In this document: positions 44,886 through 54,232 of the stretch, one piece after another | How the letters are laid out: each line of letters begins with the position of its first letter | Position numbering within the stretch: the first letter of the stretch is position 1 | Assembly: GCF_030164465.1 (NCBI RefSeq) | Contig: NZ_JASNJE010000007.1 | Span: 1 to 64,000 of the forward strand | Length of the DNA: 64,000 bases | From: Sedimentitalea xiamensis | GTDB lineage: Bacteria; Pseudomonadota; Alphaproteobacteria; Rhodobacterales; Rhodobacteraceae | Direction of reading: 5' to 3' | Translations under genes and position numbers: made by a program | Notes under the pieces: model-generated | What the model saw: the letters and a program-made list of their open reading frames with translations, nothing else | What the model was told of the DNA's origin: nothing | Databases searched by the model: none

Positions 44886-46178
44886 ATGACCGACAGCCCG
44901 ACCTACGGCTTTGACACGCTTCAGATTCACGCGGGCGCCCGCCCCGATCCGGCGACCGGCGCGCGGCAGACGCCGATCTACCAGACGACCGCCTATGTCT
45001 TCCGCGACGCGGATCATGCGGCGGCGCTCTTCAATTTGCAGGAAGTCGGTTACATCTACTCGCGCCTGACGAACCCGACGGTCGCGGTGCTGCAGGAACG
45101 CGTCGCGACGCTGGAAGGCGGCGTCGGCGCGGTCTGCTGTTCGTCCGGCCACGCGGCGCAGATCATGGCGCTGTTCCCGCTGATGCAGCCGGGGCGGAAC
45201 ATCGTCGCCTCGACGCGGCTCTACGGCGGCACGGTCACGCAGTTCAGCCAGACGATCAAGCGGTTCGGCTGGTCGGCCACCTTCGTCGACTTCGACGATC
45301 TGGACGCGGTGAAGGCCGCGATCAACGACGATACCCGCGCGGTCTTCTGCGAATCCATCGCCAACCCCGGCGGCTACATCACGGATCTGGACGCGATCTC
45401 CGCGATCACCGACGCCGCCGGAATTCCGCTGATCGTGGACAACACCAGCGCCACACCCTACCTGTGCCGCCCGATCGAACACGGCGCGACGCTGGTCGTC
45501 CATTCCACCACCAAATACCTGACCGGCAACGGCACGGTCACGGGCGGCTGCATCGTCGATTCGGGCAAGTTCGACTGGTCCGCGAGCGACAAGTTCCCGT
45601 CCCTGTCGACCCCCGAACCCGCCTACCACGGGCTGAAATTTCACGAAACCTTCGGGCCGCTGGCCTTCACCTTCCACAGCATCGCCATCGGGCTGCGCGA
45701 TCTGGGCATGACGATGAACCCGCAGGCGGCGCATTATACGCTCATGGGTATCGAAACGCTGAGCCTTCGGATGCAGCGCCACGTGGAGAACGCCGAAAAG
45801 GTCGCCGTCTGGCTCGAAAACGATCCGCGCGTGGATTACGTGACCTACGCCGGACTGAAGTCATCGCCCTATTTCGACCGGGTCAAGACAATCTGTCCCA
45901 AGGGGGCCGGAGGCCTGTTCACCTTCGCGGTGAAGGGCGGCTATGACGCCTGCGTGAAGCTGGTCAATGCGCTGGAGATTTTCAGCCATGTGGCCAATCT
46001 CGGGGATACGCGGTCGCTGGTCATTCACTCGGCGAGCACGACCCATCGGCAATTGAATGCCGAACAGCAGGAAGCGGCGGGCGCCGGCCCCGGCGTGGTG
46101 CGGATCTCGATCGGGATCGAGGACCCGGCGGACCTGATCGCGGATCTGGATCAGGCCCTGAGCAAGGCCACCGCCTGA
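44886..46178 (+). CDS. metY: O-acetylhomoserine aminocarboxypropyltransferase (O-acetylhomoserine sulfhydrylase)
   Basis: 430 residues, typical for MetY. PLP enzyme of the Cys/Met metabolism family: FDTLQIHAGARPDPATGARQ at the N-terminus, GAVCCSSGHAAQIMAL in the cofactor loop, and the Schiff-base lysine Lys210 in VVHSTTKYLTGNGTV. It joins sulfide (or methanethiol) to O-acetylhomoserine to give homocysteine (or methionine) in the cytosol. GGGAG lies before the ATG. I looked for a SAM-II type riboswitch in the leader and saw no conserved core. Confidence 0.95.
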   Translation: MTDSPTYGFDTLQIHAGARPDPATGARQTPIYQTTAYVFRDADHAAALFNLQEVGYIYSRLTNPTVAVLQERVATLEGGVGAVCCSSGHAAQIMALFPLMQPGRNIVASTRLYGGTVTQFSQTIKRFGWSATFVDFDDLDAVKAAINDDTRAVFCESIANPGGYITDLDAISAITDAAGIPLIVDNTSATPYLCRPIEHGATLVVHSTTKYLTGNGTVTGGCIVDSGKFDWSASDKFPSLSTPEPAYHGLKFHETFGPLAFTFHSIAIGLRDLGMTMNPQAAHYTLMGIETLSLRMQRHVENAEKVAVWLENDPRVDYVTYAGLKSSPYFDRVKTICPKGAGGLFTFAVKGGYDACVKLVNALEIFSHVANLGDTRSLVIHSASTTHRQLNAEQQEAAGAGPGVVRISIGIEDPADLIADLDQALSKATA

Positions 46179-46182
46179 AACA

Positions 46183-46201
46183 GCGCGGGGCCGCCCCGCG
46201 C
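46183..46201. terminator. G/C hairpin between metY and the SIMPL gene
   Basis: Perfect eight-base arms GCGCGGGG and CCCCGCGC with a three-base loop lie between the convergent stops at 46178 and 46216. No U run follows, so function as a terminator is only likely by position. Confidence 0.5.
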
Positions 46202-46215
46202 GGCCCCGGCATGGG

Positions 46216-46923
46216 CTAGTCGGCGATGGCGAAGACCATCGAAACATTGGCCGACACCGTGATCTCGCCTGCCGCCACCGGCACGGAACTTTCGCGCGCT
46301 GCGGCCATGTTCATCATCATGGGCCGGCTGCCGCCACCGCCATGTTCCGCGATCGACACGACCGGACCCAGCGTCACGCCAGCGGCCTCGGCAAGCAACC
46401 CGGCGGCGGCGATGGCGTCCTTCACGGCCGCCGCGCGGGCCTGTTCCTGCAACGGGTCCATTTCCTGGACGCCAAACTGCAACCCGTTGAAATCATTCGC
46501 TCCGTCAGAGATCACACCGTCCAGAACCGGACCGAGCGCGTCAAGGTCGCGGACACGCACCGTCACCATGTTGCTGGCGACGAAACCGGTGATCTTCGCC
46601 GGTCCCGAGGCGGAACCGCCGCGGTTGGACCAAACCGGGTTGAGCGCCAGACGCTGCGTCTGAACATCCCGCGCCGCGATGCCCATCCCCGTCAGCCGCT
46701 CCAGCATCTGCGCAACGGCGGACGACGTTGCCGCCATCGCGACCTCGGCGTCTTCCGACTCGTTCGTGACGCCCAGCGTCAGCGTCGCCATGTCGGGCAC
46801 GGCTTCGACCTGCCCTTCGCCGGTCACGGTAATCTGCCGTGGCGGCGCGTCGGCCCAACCGTTGCCGGCCAGCGCCAGAGTCATTGCCGCGGCACAGAGT
46901 GCCAGCCCCATTTTCGATTGCAT
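46216..46923 (-). CDS. SIMPL-domain periplasmic protein
   Basis: 235 residues with a signal peptide (GLALCAAAMTLALAGNGWA). The SIMPL/DUF541 fold is shown by RQITVTGEGQVEAVPDMATL at the start, RVRDLDALGPVLDGVISDG in the middle and ITVSANVSMVFAI at the end. These proteins form oligomers in the periplasm or outer membrane and are linked to oxidative or membrane stress (YggE in E. coli), but the activity is unknown. It is monocistronic, convergent with metY and divergent from the PilP-like gene. Confidence 0.88.
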   Translation of the reverse strand: MQSKMGLALCAAAMTLALAGNGWADAPPRQITVTGEGQVEAVPDMATLTLGVTNESEDAEVAMAATSSAVAQMLERLTGMGIAARDVQTQRLALNPVWSNRGGSASGPAKITGFVASNMVTVRVRDLDALGPVLDGVISDGANDFNGLQFGVQEMDPLQEQARAAAVKDAIAAAGLLAEAAGVTLGPVVSIAEHGGGGSRPMMMNMAAARESSVPVAAGEITVSANVSMVFAIAD

Positions 46924-47082
46924 GTTAAACGCCCTCCTTCGGTCTTGCGCGATCTTGCGCCTGCTTCCGCCGGCTCTGCAAGTGGTCGCCTTGCTTTTCC
47001 TTTTCCTCGGCGGTTGGCTGCTCTAGACTTCGCCGCAGGAAACGCCATGCCGGCGTCAGAATTCGAACGGACCAATCGCTGA

Positions 47083-49482
47083 ATGAAACCCGAATTTGCG
47101 CTTTCCCTGTCGTTCGAGGGCATCTCCCTGCTCTTTCGTGAACCGGAAGGGTGGCGCAGCATTGGCGATGTGGATATCGACGCCGAGGATCTGGACGCGG
47201 CGCTTGCTGCGCTTCGCGCCAAGGCGCTGGCGCTTTCACCGGATGGCGTGGCTTGCGGGATCGTCATTCCCAACGACCAGATCCGCTATCTGACCGTCGA
47301 GACAGGATCGTTCGAAGGCGAAACCCGGCGAGAAATGGCGCGGGCCGCGCTGGAAGGGGCGACCCCCTACGACGTGGCCGATCTTGTCTTCGACCTCTCC
47401 TTTGACGGCGACCGGACCCATATAGCTGCGGTGGCGCGGGAAACGCTTCAGGAGGCGGAAGCTTTCGCAGAGACGCATGGTTTCCAGCCCCTCCGGTTCT
47501 TCGCCCGCCCCGGCGACATGCCGTTTGCCGGAGAGCCGGATTTCGGACCGGCGAAGCCGGTGCCCGTTGACGCCCCCGCAGAGCCTGCGGAAATGATCGT
47601 CGAGACCCCGAAAAAGCCGGATCTTCCCGAAGCCGCCCAGGCAGGGCCGGAGTCTTCCGACGACCGCCCGGCGGCCGCAGAATCCGCGCCGGAATCCACC
47701 GAACCGGACAATGCCGGGGAGACGGGCATAGCGGCGGCTGAGCAGGATGCCGAAACAGCGACGCCGACCGGCACGGCAAGCGCCGGTTTCGCGAGTCGGC
47801 GCCGGAAACCCGACGAGGACACCGCCGCTCCGGCCCTGGCCGGCGCGACGCGCGATCCAGCCCCGCAACGCGCGGAGCGGAAACCCGATAGCGCCACCGC
47901 CGATCCGGCCGGTTCCAAGCCCGCCGTGACGCCGGAGCCGGCGGACGATCCTGTCGCGGAACCCGAAATCCCGGCGACCGTGGCCGTCAAGAAGAATCCC
48001 GTGACGCAATTCCTGAGCCGACGCAGGAAACGGGGCGAAGGCGGCCAACCGAAGCCACGCCGCGTTCCCCCTGCCGCGCCCGCGCCCGAATTTGAAACCA
48101 GGGACGAAACCGAACGCATGACGGTTTTCGGCGCCCGGCAACGGAATGCGGTTGGCGGCAAGCCCCGGCATCTCGGATTGATCCTGACGGCGGGACTTCT
48201 GTTCTTCCTGGCCGTGGTGGCGGCCTGGTCACTCCTGTTCACGGGGGAACCGGTGTCGGTTCGTGACGACCCCGCGCCCGAGAACGAACAGGCCGCAGCG
48301 GCACCGCCTCCGCGCGCGCCGGACGTGCAGACCACGGCACCCGGACTGTCGCCTACGGACGACGGGACATCCGAGACTACCGAGACGGCGCAGAACGCGA
48401 CCCCGGATCAAATGCCGTTGACGACCGCCCCGGAACAGCCGACGGACGAAGATGTCACAACGGATACCACCCCGGCCAGTCGTGCGCTGACCGACACTGA
48501 TTCCGCCGTTCTGGACGCTTTGCAGGACGATGGAGAACCGGATACCGCCGATCCAGCGGCGGACTATGCGGAGTCCGGGGTCTGGACAGAGCCGCCAGAG
48601 CCGATGGATCCGCCGGCCGCCAGTTCGCTGGACGACCTGTACGAAGTTTCGATCGATCGGAGGGATCTGGCGCAGGACGCCATCGCGATCCCGCCGCAAA
48701 CCAGCTTTGCAACCGATCAGACGCTCGCCGCGCTGTCGCCGCCCGCCGCCGCCGGAACCGCCTTTGAACTGGGCGATGACGGTCTGGTGCAGCCCACCGC
48801 AGCCGGGGCGCTCAATCCGGACGGCATCCTCGTCTACCTGGGCCGCCCGCCCGTGGTGCCGCCCGCGACCCCGACGCGGTTCGACGCCGAGCCGGCAGAG
48901 GCAGAGGCAGAGATCCGGCGCGACCGGCTGGCGCTGTTGCGTCCCAGCGTCAGACCCGAGGACCTCGTGGAACAGACGGAACGGTCGCAACTGGGCGGCC
49001 TGACGCTGGAAGAACTGGGCCGGGTCAGGCCGAAACTGCGGCCGGAAGGCGTTCAGCAGCAACCCGAGATCGACGAGACTCCGACCGCACAGGCCGTTGC
49101 CCGATCACGCGTGCCCAGCGCGCGGCCGCGGGATTTCGCCGGCAAGGTGCAAAAGGCGCAGCGCGAGCAAGCCGGTCCGTCCGAACAGGTGGCGACCGCG
49201 ACCATCGCGCCGCGCACCGTGACCCCGAAAATTCCGTCCTCGGCATCCGTGGCGCGCCAGGCGACGTTGGACAACGCGATCAATCTGCGCCGTATCAACC
49301 TGATCGGAGTCTACGGCACCGCCTCGAACCGCCGCGCGCTGGTCCGGCTGCCCAGCGGGCGCTACCAGAAGGTCAAGGTCGGAGACCGCATCGACGGCGG
49401 GCGGATCGTCGCGATCGGCGACAGCGAATTGCGCTATCAGAAAAGCGGCCGGAACACGACGCTCAAGATTCCGAGCGGCTGA
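47083..49482 (+). CDS. Large single-pass membrane protein with PilP/GspC-like C-terminus
   Basis: 799 residues. Residues 1-145 resemble the actin-like/PilM- or GspL-type cytoplasmic domain in weak form (LSLSFEGISLLF, FEGETRREMARAALEGATPY). A ~200-residue acidic Pro/Ala/Glu linker follows. One membrane helix lies at about 364-386, then a second disordered linker of ~330 residues. The final ~80 residues (INLIGVYGTASNRRALVRLP, then VGDRIDGGRIVAIGDSELRY) look like the PilP/GspC beta-barrel. It would span the inner membrane with the PilP-like end in the periplasm. No pilus or type II secretion genes are nearby. It is followed by a terminator at 49516. Confidence 0.75.
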   Translation: MKPEFALSLSFEGISLLFREPEGWRSIGDVDIDAEDLDAALAALRAKALALSPDGVACGIVIPNDQIRYLTVETGSFEGETRREMARAALEGATPYDVADLVFDLSFDGDRTHIAAVARETLQEAEAFAETHGFQPLRFFARPGDMPFAGEPDFGPAKPVPVDAPAEPAEMIVETPKKPDLPEAAQAGPESSDDRPAAAESAPESTEPDNAGETGIAAAEQDAETATPTGTASAGFASRRRKPDEDTAAPALAGATRDPAPQRAERKPDSATADPAGSKPAVTPEPADDPVAEPEIPATVAVKKNPVTQFLSRRRKRGEGGQPKPRRVPPAAPAPEFETRDETERMTVFGARQRNAVGGKPRHLGLILTAGLLFFLAVVAAWSLLFTGEPVSVRDDPAPENEQAAAAPPPRAPDVQTTAPGLSPTDDGTSETTETAQNATPDQMPLTTAPEQPTDEDVTTDTTPASRALTDTDSAVLDALQDDGEPDTADPAADYAESGVWTEPPEPMDPPAASSLDDLYEVSIDRRDLAQDAIAIPPQTSFATDQTLAALSPPAAAGTAFELGDDGLVQPTAAGALNPDGILVYLGRPPVVPPATPTRFDAEPAEAEAEIRRDRLALLRPSVRPEDLVEQTERSQLGGLTLEELGRVRPKLRPEGVQQQPEIDETPTAQAVARSRVPSARPRDFAGKVQKAQREQAGPSEQVATATIAPRTVTPKIPSSASVARQATLDNAINLRRINLIGVYGTASNRRALVRLPSGRYQKVKVGDRIDGGRIVAIGDSELRYQKSGRNTTLKIPSG

Positions 49483-49515
49483 CCGCTTTCGCGGCGGAAC
49501 CGGGCCGCATGAAAA

Positions 49516-49545
49516 CGCCGCAGGTCCGACACCTGCGGCGCTTTT
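49516..49545. terminator. Bidirectional terminator after the PilP-like gene
   Basis: Arms CGCCGCAGGT and ACCTGCGGCG with a five-base loop, followed by CTTTT on the plus strand and preceded by AAAA. It serves the PilP-like gene and could also terminate the minus-strand hpd remnant. Confidence 0.8.
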
Positions 49546-49632
49546 CCTTCCGGCGGCTCCAGGGCCGCCGGCCTGCCATTTCCGGACCTGTTCGACAGTG
49601 ATTTCGCCACTTTCGATCTGCTCTTGCTCGAT

Positions 49633-49851
49633 GCTTTCGACGTTGAGCACATAGGTTATGCCGCCCTGCTGCCACAGTTCGACATTGCCGGTCATGCGAC
49701 GGGCCGTCAAAGCATGGCTCATGCGGGTGGAAAGCAAGCGCAGTTCCCCCGGCTCGGGATGCGCGAATTCAACGCATTCAAAACCATCCGTTCCAGCCGG
49801 GTTTTCCTCGCTGATCGCCGACCTGGGGGCGTTGTGCGAAAAAGAGCCCAT
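49633..49851 (-). pseudogene. hpd: 5' remnant of 4-hydroxyphenylpyruvate dioxygenase gene
   Basis: The minus-strand reading from the ATG at 49851 begins MGSFSHNAPRSAISEENPAG and continues with TDGFECVEFAHPEP and GGITYVLNVES, which is the start of 4-hydroxyphenylpyruvate dioxygenase through about residue 73. After that the sequence stops resembling the family, and the open frame simply runs on antisense to the PilP-like gene. The iron ligands of the enzyme (two His and one Glu, all further downstream) are absent, so the product cannot be active. AGGAG upstream of the ATG is still intact. The neighbouring AsnC regulator is divergent, as I recall for complete hpd loci of this order. Confidence 0.72.
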
Positions 49852-49994
49852 ATGCGCGTCTCCTGTTGATGACCCTGTTCGCTCTGCTAGATATGAACAA
49901 AGAACCCTCGGTTTCTGCGCGTTTTCGATGCTGTTATGAAAATACGGCGCGCAAAACGAGCGGCAACCGGATCATTTTCGAGGATATCCCGCGC

Positions 49995-50450
49995 ATGCTG
50001 GATTCAACGGACACACGCCTGCTGGCTGCATTGCAAAAAGATGCCCACCTGACGGCGCAGCAGTTGGGCGAAATCCTGAACCTGTCGCCGAGCCAGGCCG
50101 GGCGCAGGCGCCAGCGGCTGGAGGCCGAGGGCTACATCGAAGGCTACAGCGCCCGGCTCGATCCCGTCCGGCTGGGGCTGCGGGTCCAAGGCTTCGTTCA
50201 GGTTCAGCTTGCGACCCACGGCCCCGAACAATCCAGCAGCTTTGCGCGGCTGGTGCGGACGCGCGCCGAAATAATCAGCGCCTGGACCATGACCGGTGAT
50301 GCGGACTACCTTCTCCGGGTCTTTTGTGACGACCTGCCGGCGCTGAACAGCTTGATTCACAACGTGCTCTTGCCGCACCCTGCGGTTGCACGGGTGCACA
50401 GCCAGATCGTCATGGACCAACTGAAACGCGACGCGCCGCTGCCAACCTGA
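49995..50450 (+). CDS. Lrp/AsnC-family regulator
   Basis: 151 residues. The N-terminal AsnC HTH has LDSTDTRLLAALQKDAHLTA and LSPSQAGRRRQRLEAEG. The C-terminal RAM domain has FVQVQLATHGPEQSSSF and SAWTMTGDADYLLRVFCDDL. It is probably the former or current regulator of the divergent hpd gene, of which only a 5' fragment is left, and it may now control other tyrosine-linked genes. The ATG at 49995 gives the normal length; the frame upstream to 49866 has no family sequence. Confidence 0.9.
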   Translation: MLDSTDTRLLAALQKDAHLTAQQLGEILNLSPSQAGRRRQRLEAEGYIEGYSARLDPVRLGLRVQGFVQVQLATHGPEQSSSFARLVRTRAEIISAWTMTGDADYLLRVFCDDLPALNSLIHNVLLPHPAVARVHSQIVMDQLKRDAPLPT

Positions 50451-50478
50451 CCCAGTCTATCCCGAAGGACGCCCTTGA

Positions 50479-52359
50479 ATGGAAAACTTCCTCTATCAGG
50501 CTTCGATCTACCTCGCGGCGGCGGTGATTGCGGTTCCCTTCGCGGCGCGGCTCGGGCTTGGGTCGGTGCTGGGATACCTGGCCGCCGGGATCATCATCGG
50601 GCCGCTGCTGGGGCTTGTCGGCAGCGAAACCCGGGAATTGCAGCATTTCGCCGAATTCGGCGTCGTGGTGATGCTGTTCCTGATCGGCCTGGAACTGGAG
50701 CCGCGCGCCTTGTGGGACATGCGCCACAGGTTGATCGGGCTCGGCGGCTTGCAGATCGGGGTCAGCACGCTCGCCCTGATGGCCGCGGCCATGGCGACCG
50801 GGCAAAGCTGGTCGGTTTCACTGGCGATCGGCCTGTCCCTGTCCTTGTCATCGACCGCCATCGTCCTGCAAACCCTGTCGGAAAAAGGGCTGATGCAAAC
50901 CGGCGGCGGACGTTCGGCCTTTTCGGTTCTGCTGACGCAGGACATCGCGGTCATCCCGATCCTGGCGCTGCTGCCGCTACTCGCCTCGGCCCCGCTGGCC
51001 AAGATCAACACCGACGGGTCGATCGAACTGGCGGGCGACCATGCCGACGGCGGGCACGGCCATTCCCTGTCGCTCGTGGAAGGCCTGCCGGGCTGGGGCG
51101 TCACGCTGGTGACGATCGCGGCGGTGGGTGCGGTCGTCCTCGCCGGCGTCTACCTGACACGGCCGGTCTTCCGCTACATCCACGCTTCGCGCCTGCGCGA
51201 GATGTATACCGCGCTGGCCCTGATGATCGTGGTCGGGATTTCCTTCCTGATGACGCTAGTCGGCCTGTCGCCTGCGCTTGGCGCGTTCCTGGCCGGCGTC
51301 GTTCTGGCCAACAGCGAATTCCGCCATGAACTCGAAAGCGACCTCGAACCGTTCAAGGGGCTCCTGCTGGGATTGTTCTTCATCACCGTGGGCGCGGGTA
51401 TCAATTTTTCGATGTTCTTTTCCGAACCGGGAGACCTGATCGGCCTCGCGCTTCTGGTCATCGTCGCCAAGGGGGTGATTCTCTACGTTCTGGGACGGGC
51501 CTTCAGGCTGAAGGGCCGCGACCGCTGGCTGTTCACGCTGAGCCTCGCCCAGGCGGGTGAATTCGGTTTCGTGCTGATCGCGTTTTCCGTGCAGCGAAGC
51601 GTGATCCCGATTGCGATCTCCGAAAAACTGCTGCTGATCATCGCCCTGTCGATGCTGATCACGCCGCTGCTCTTCATCATCTACGATTTCATTTCGAGCC
51701 GGATGAAAGACAGCGGCACGCGTCACGAGGCCGACGCCATCGACGAACAGGGGCCGGTGATCATCGCGGGCATCGGGCGTTTCGGGCAGATCGTCAATCG
51801 CCTCGTGCAGGCCAGCGGCTTCAAGACGGTGGTGCTGGACAGCGACATGGAAACCATCCAGCTCATGCGGCGGTTCGGGTTCAAGGGGTTCCTTGGCGAC
51901 CCGACTCGGCCAGAACTGCTCAAGGCGGCGGGGCTGGCCAAGGCGCGGGTGCTGGTGGCGGCGATGAATGACAAGGATGCGGTCACGCGGCTTGTCGGTT
52001 ACGCCCGGCGGGAACGGCCGGACCTGCATATCATCGCGCGCGCCTATGACCGGAACCACGTCTACCAGCTCTACCGGGCCGGCGCGGACGATATCGTGCG
52101 GGAAACCTTTGACGCCAGCCTTCGCGCCGGACGCTATGTTCTCGAGAACGTCGGGTTGAGCGAGTTCGAGGCCGACAGCGCGGAACGCACCTTCTATGCC
52201 CATGACCGCTATGCCGTTCAGCAACTGGCCGAGGTCTGGAACCCCAACATCCCCGCCCGCGAGAACACCGCCTATATCGAAAGGGCGCGCGAGCTGGAAA
52301 AGGAACTGGAAATCGCCCTGCTCAATCGCGAAAGCCGGGACGACAAGAAATCCGCCTGA
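50479..52359 (+). CDS. Monovalent cation:proton antiporter-2 (KefB/KefC-type)
   Basis: 626 residues. Twelve or so membrane segments from residue 1 to about 395 (GLGSVLGYLAAGIIIGPLLG, SLSLSSTAIVLQTLSEKGLM, TQDIAVIPILALLPLLA). They are followed by a TrkA-N Rossmann domain (IIAGIGRFGQIVNRL, near 430), and a basic C-terminal tail (about 580-626). It is expected to move K+ out against H+ at the cytoplasmic membrane, gated by nucleotide or glutathione adducts in the Kef group. No KefF/KefG partner is adjacent. A histidine-rich loop (HADGGHGHS) near residue 190 may bind metal. Confidence 0.92.
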   Translation: MENFLYQASIYLAAAVIAVPFAARLGLGSVLGYLAAGIIIGPLLGLVGSETRELQHFAEFGVVVMLFLIGLELEPRALWDMRHRLIGLGGLQIGVSTLALMAAAMATGQSWSVSLAIGLSLSLSSTAIVLQTLSEKGLMQTGGGRSAFSVLLTQDIAVIPILALLPLLASAPLAKINTDGSIELAGDHADGGHGHSLSLVEGLPGWGVTLVTIAAVGAVVLAGVYLTRPVFRYIHASRLREMYTALALMIVVGISFLMTLVGLSPALGAFLAGVVLANSEFRHELESDLEPFKGLLLGLFFITVGAGINFSMFFSEPGDLIGLALLVIVAKGVILYVLGRAFRLKGRDRWLFTLSLAQAGEFGFVLIAFSVQRSVIPIAISEKLLLIIALSMLITPLLFIIYDFISSRMKDSGTRHEADAIDEQGPVIIAGIGRFGQIVNRLVQASGFKTVVLDSDMETIQLMRRFGFKGFLGDPTRPELLKAAGLAKARVLVAAMNDKDAVTRLVGYARRERPDLHIIARAYDRNHVYQLYRAGADDIVRETFDASLRAGRYVLENVGLSEFEADSAERTFYAHDRYAVQQLAEVWNPNIPARENTAYIERARELEKELEIALLNRESRDDKKSA

Positions 52360-52370
52360 TCCCGACCGGT

Positions 52371-53387
52371 CTAGCCGCCCGTCACCCCCGCCTCGTCGAA
52401 GGTCGCCATGCCGCTGTGGCAGGCGACGGCGGCTTTCACGATATTGACGGCCAGGGCGCCGCCCGATCCTTCGCCCAACCGCAGGCCGAGCGACAGCAGC
52501 GGCGCCTTGCCCAGCCGTTCCAGCAGCGCGGCATGGGCGCTCTCGTCGCTCTGATGCCCGGCGACCGCGTGATCCAGCGCGCGCGCGCAGACATCATGCA
52601 GACAGGCGGCGGCTGTGCAGCAGATGAACCCGTCCAGCACGACCGGGATACGCAGGACCCGCGCGGCGGCGATCGCCCCCGCCATGGCCGCGATTTCCCG
52701 TCCGCCCAACCGGGCGAGCAGATCCAGCCCATCCGCCGCACCGGCCGCCTGGCGCGCCACGCCACGGGCGACGACCCCTGTCTTGATGCGCAGGCCTGCG
52801 TCGTCGATACCGGTGCCGCGCCCGGTCCAGTCCGCGGCCTCGCCACCATAGAGCGCATGGCAGATCGCCGCCGCGGACGTCGTGTTGCCGATCCCCATCT
52901 CGCCCACGACGAGCAGATCGGATGCGGGATCGACACTGCCCCACCCGGCACGCAGCGCCGCGAGACAGTCATCGCCGGACATCGCCGGGGCCAGGGTGAA
53001 ATCCGCCGTCGGCCTGTCCAGATCCAGCGCAAGAACGTCCAACCGCGCGCCACAGGCCCGCGCCAACTGGTTGATGGCGGCCCCGCCGGCGCGGAAATTG
53101 GCCACCATCTGTCCTGTGACGGCGGCGGGAAACGCCGACACGCCTTGCGCCGCAACGCCGTGATTGGCCGCGAAGACCACCACTTGCGGAGCGGTGACCG
53201 AAGGGCGTGCATCGCCCCGCCAGCCGGCATACCAGATTGCCAGGTCTTCGAGCCGCCCAAGGGCGCCGGGCGGCTTCGTCAGTTGCGCATTGCGATCCGC
53301 GGCGTTGCGCAGCGTTTCCCGGTCCGGGCCGGGCGCCTGCTTCAGCAGGCTGCGGAATGTGTTCAGGTCGGTCAGGTCCGGCAGCAT
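52371..53387 (-). CDS. cobT: Nicotinate-nucleotide:dimethylbenzimidazole phosphoribosyltransferase
   Basis: 338 residues, normal for CobT. Typical parts are [49 protein letters not shown], and the C-terminal [13 protein letters not shown] with the catalytic Glu332. It makes alpha-ribazole phosphate for the lower ligand of cobalamin. It diverges from cobS across 77 bases. The ATG at 53387 is preferred over a TTG one codon upstream. Confidence 0.95.
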   Translation of the reverse strand: MLPDLTDLNTFRSLLKQAPGPDRETLRNAADRNAQLTKPPGALGRLEDLAIWYAGWRGDARPSVTAPQVVVFAANHGVAAQGVSAFPAAVTGQMVANFRAGGAAINQLARACGARLDVLALDLDRPTADFTLAPAMSGDDCLAALRAGWGSVDPASDLLVVGEMGIGNTTSAAAICHALYGGEAADWTGRGTGIDDAGLRIKTGVVARGVARQAAGAADGLDLLARLGGREIAAMAGAIAAARVLRIPVVLDGFICCTAAACLHDVCARALDHAVAGHQSDESAHAALLERLGKAPLLSLGLRLGEGSGGALAVNIVKAAVACHSGMATFDEAGVTGG

Positions 53388-53464
53388 CAAAGCCTCGTTG
53401 CATGGGTCGGGTCAGCGGTGTTTAAACGATAGGCCGTCCGCCACAAGTCCGGAGATCCCCCGCC

Positions 53465-54232
53465 ATGCGACTGAAAGACTGCATCCGGGCCGCGCTGCTC
53501 GATTTTCCGGTGGCGCTGGTGCTGCTGACACGTCTGCCTCTGCCGACCCTGCCGGAGCGTGCCTTTGACCGTCAGGCACGGGCCGCGTGGGCGTTTCCGC
53601 TGGTCGGACTCGTCATCGGCGCGGTCGCGGGCGGGGTCGGACTCGGGTTCCTTGCGCTGGGACTGCCCGCCGTCGTCGTCGCCGGTCTCGTGCTCGGGGC
53701 CCAGGCCGTCCTGACCGGCGCACTGCACGAAGATGGGCTTGCGGATACGGCCGACGGGTTCTGGGGCGGACAGACGCGGGACCGAAGGCTCGACATCATG
53801 AAGGACAGCGCCATCGGAAGTTATGGGGTTCTCGCCCTGGTCCTGTCTTTGGGCCTGCGCTGGAGCGCGCTGGCGTTTCTGCTTCCATCCGGTGTCCTGC
53901 CGGTGCTGGCAGCGGCCGTCCTGTCCCGCGCCTGTCTGCCGGTTCTGATGGCGGCCCTGCCCCACGCCCGCACCGGGGGTCTGTCGCATTCCGTCGGCCG
54001 GCCGGCGGCGGGCGTCGCCGCGCTGTCCATGATTCTGGGATTGGCGCTCGGTTGGGCTGTTCTTGGCCTCGCAATTGTCACCCCGGCGCTGTGCGCCGCG
54101 GCCAGCGTTGCCGCATTGGGGGTTCTGGCCCGCAGAAAGATCGGAGGGCAGACCGGCGACGTTCTGGGGGCGGCGCAGCAACTCGCCGAATGCACGATCC
54201 TGCTGACTCTCGTGGCGGGCGTCCCCGGTTAA
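53465..54232 (+). CDS. cobS: Adenosylcobinamide-GDP ribazoletransferase
   Basis: 255 residues, all membrane-embedded helices. It has LLTRLPLPTLPERAFDRQAR at the start and the active-site region GALHEDGLADTADGFWGG with DRRLDIMKDSAIGSYGVLAL. It joins adenosylcobinamide-GDP to alpha-ribazole at the inner membrane, the last step of cobalamin assembly. It shares a divergent 77-base promoter region with cobT, too short for a cobalamin riboswitch. Its stop overlaps the stop of the convergent transporter gene (TTAA). Confidence 0.95.
   Translation: MRLKDCIRAALLDFPVALVLLTRLPLPTLPERAFDRQARAAWAFPLVGLVIGAVAGGVGLGFLALGLPAVVVAGLVLGAQAVLTGALHEDGLADTADGFWGGQTRDRRLDIMKDSAIGSYGVLALVLSLGLRWSALAFLLPSGVLPVLAAAVLSRACLPVLMAALPHARTGGLSHSVGRPAAGVAALSMILGLALGWAVLGLAIVTPALCAAASVAALGVLARRKIGGQTGDVLGAAQQLAECTILLTLVAGVPG

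Noticed and set aside
49105-49851. Full 248-residue open frame including the hpd start.
   Set aside because: Only the first ~73 residues have family sequence. The rest is an antisense shadow of the PilP-like gene and is not presented as a coding region.
53388-53464. Cobalamin riboswitch between cobT and cobS.
   Set aside because: The 77-base gap is too short for a B12 riboswitch and has no B12-box-like sequence.
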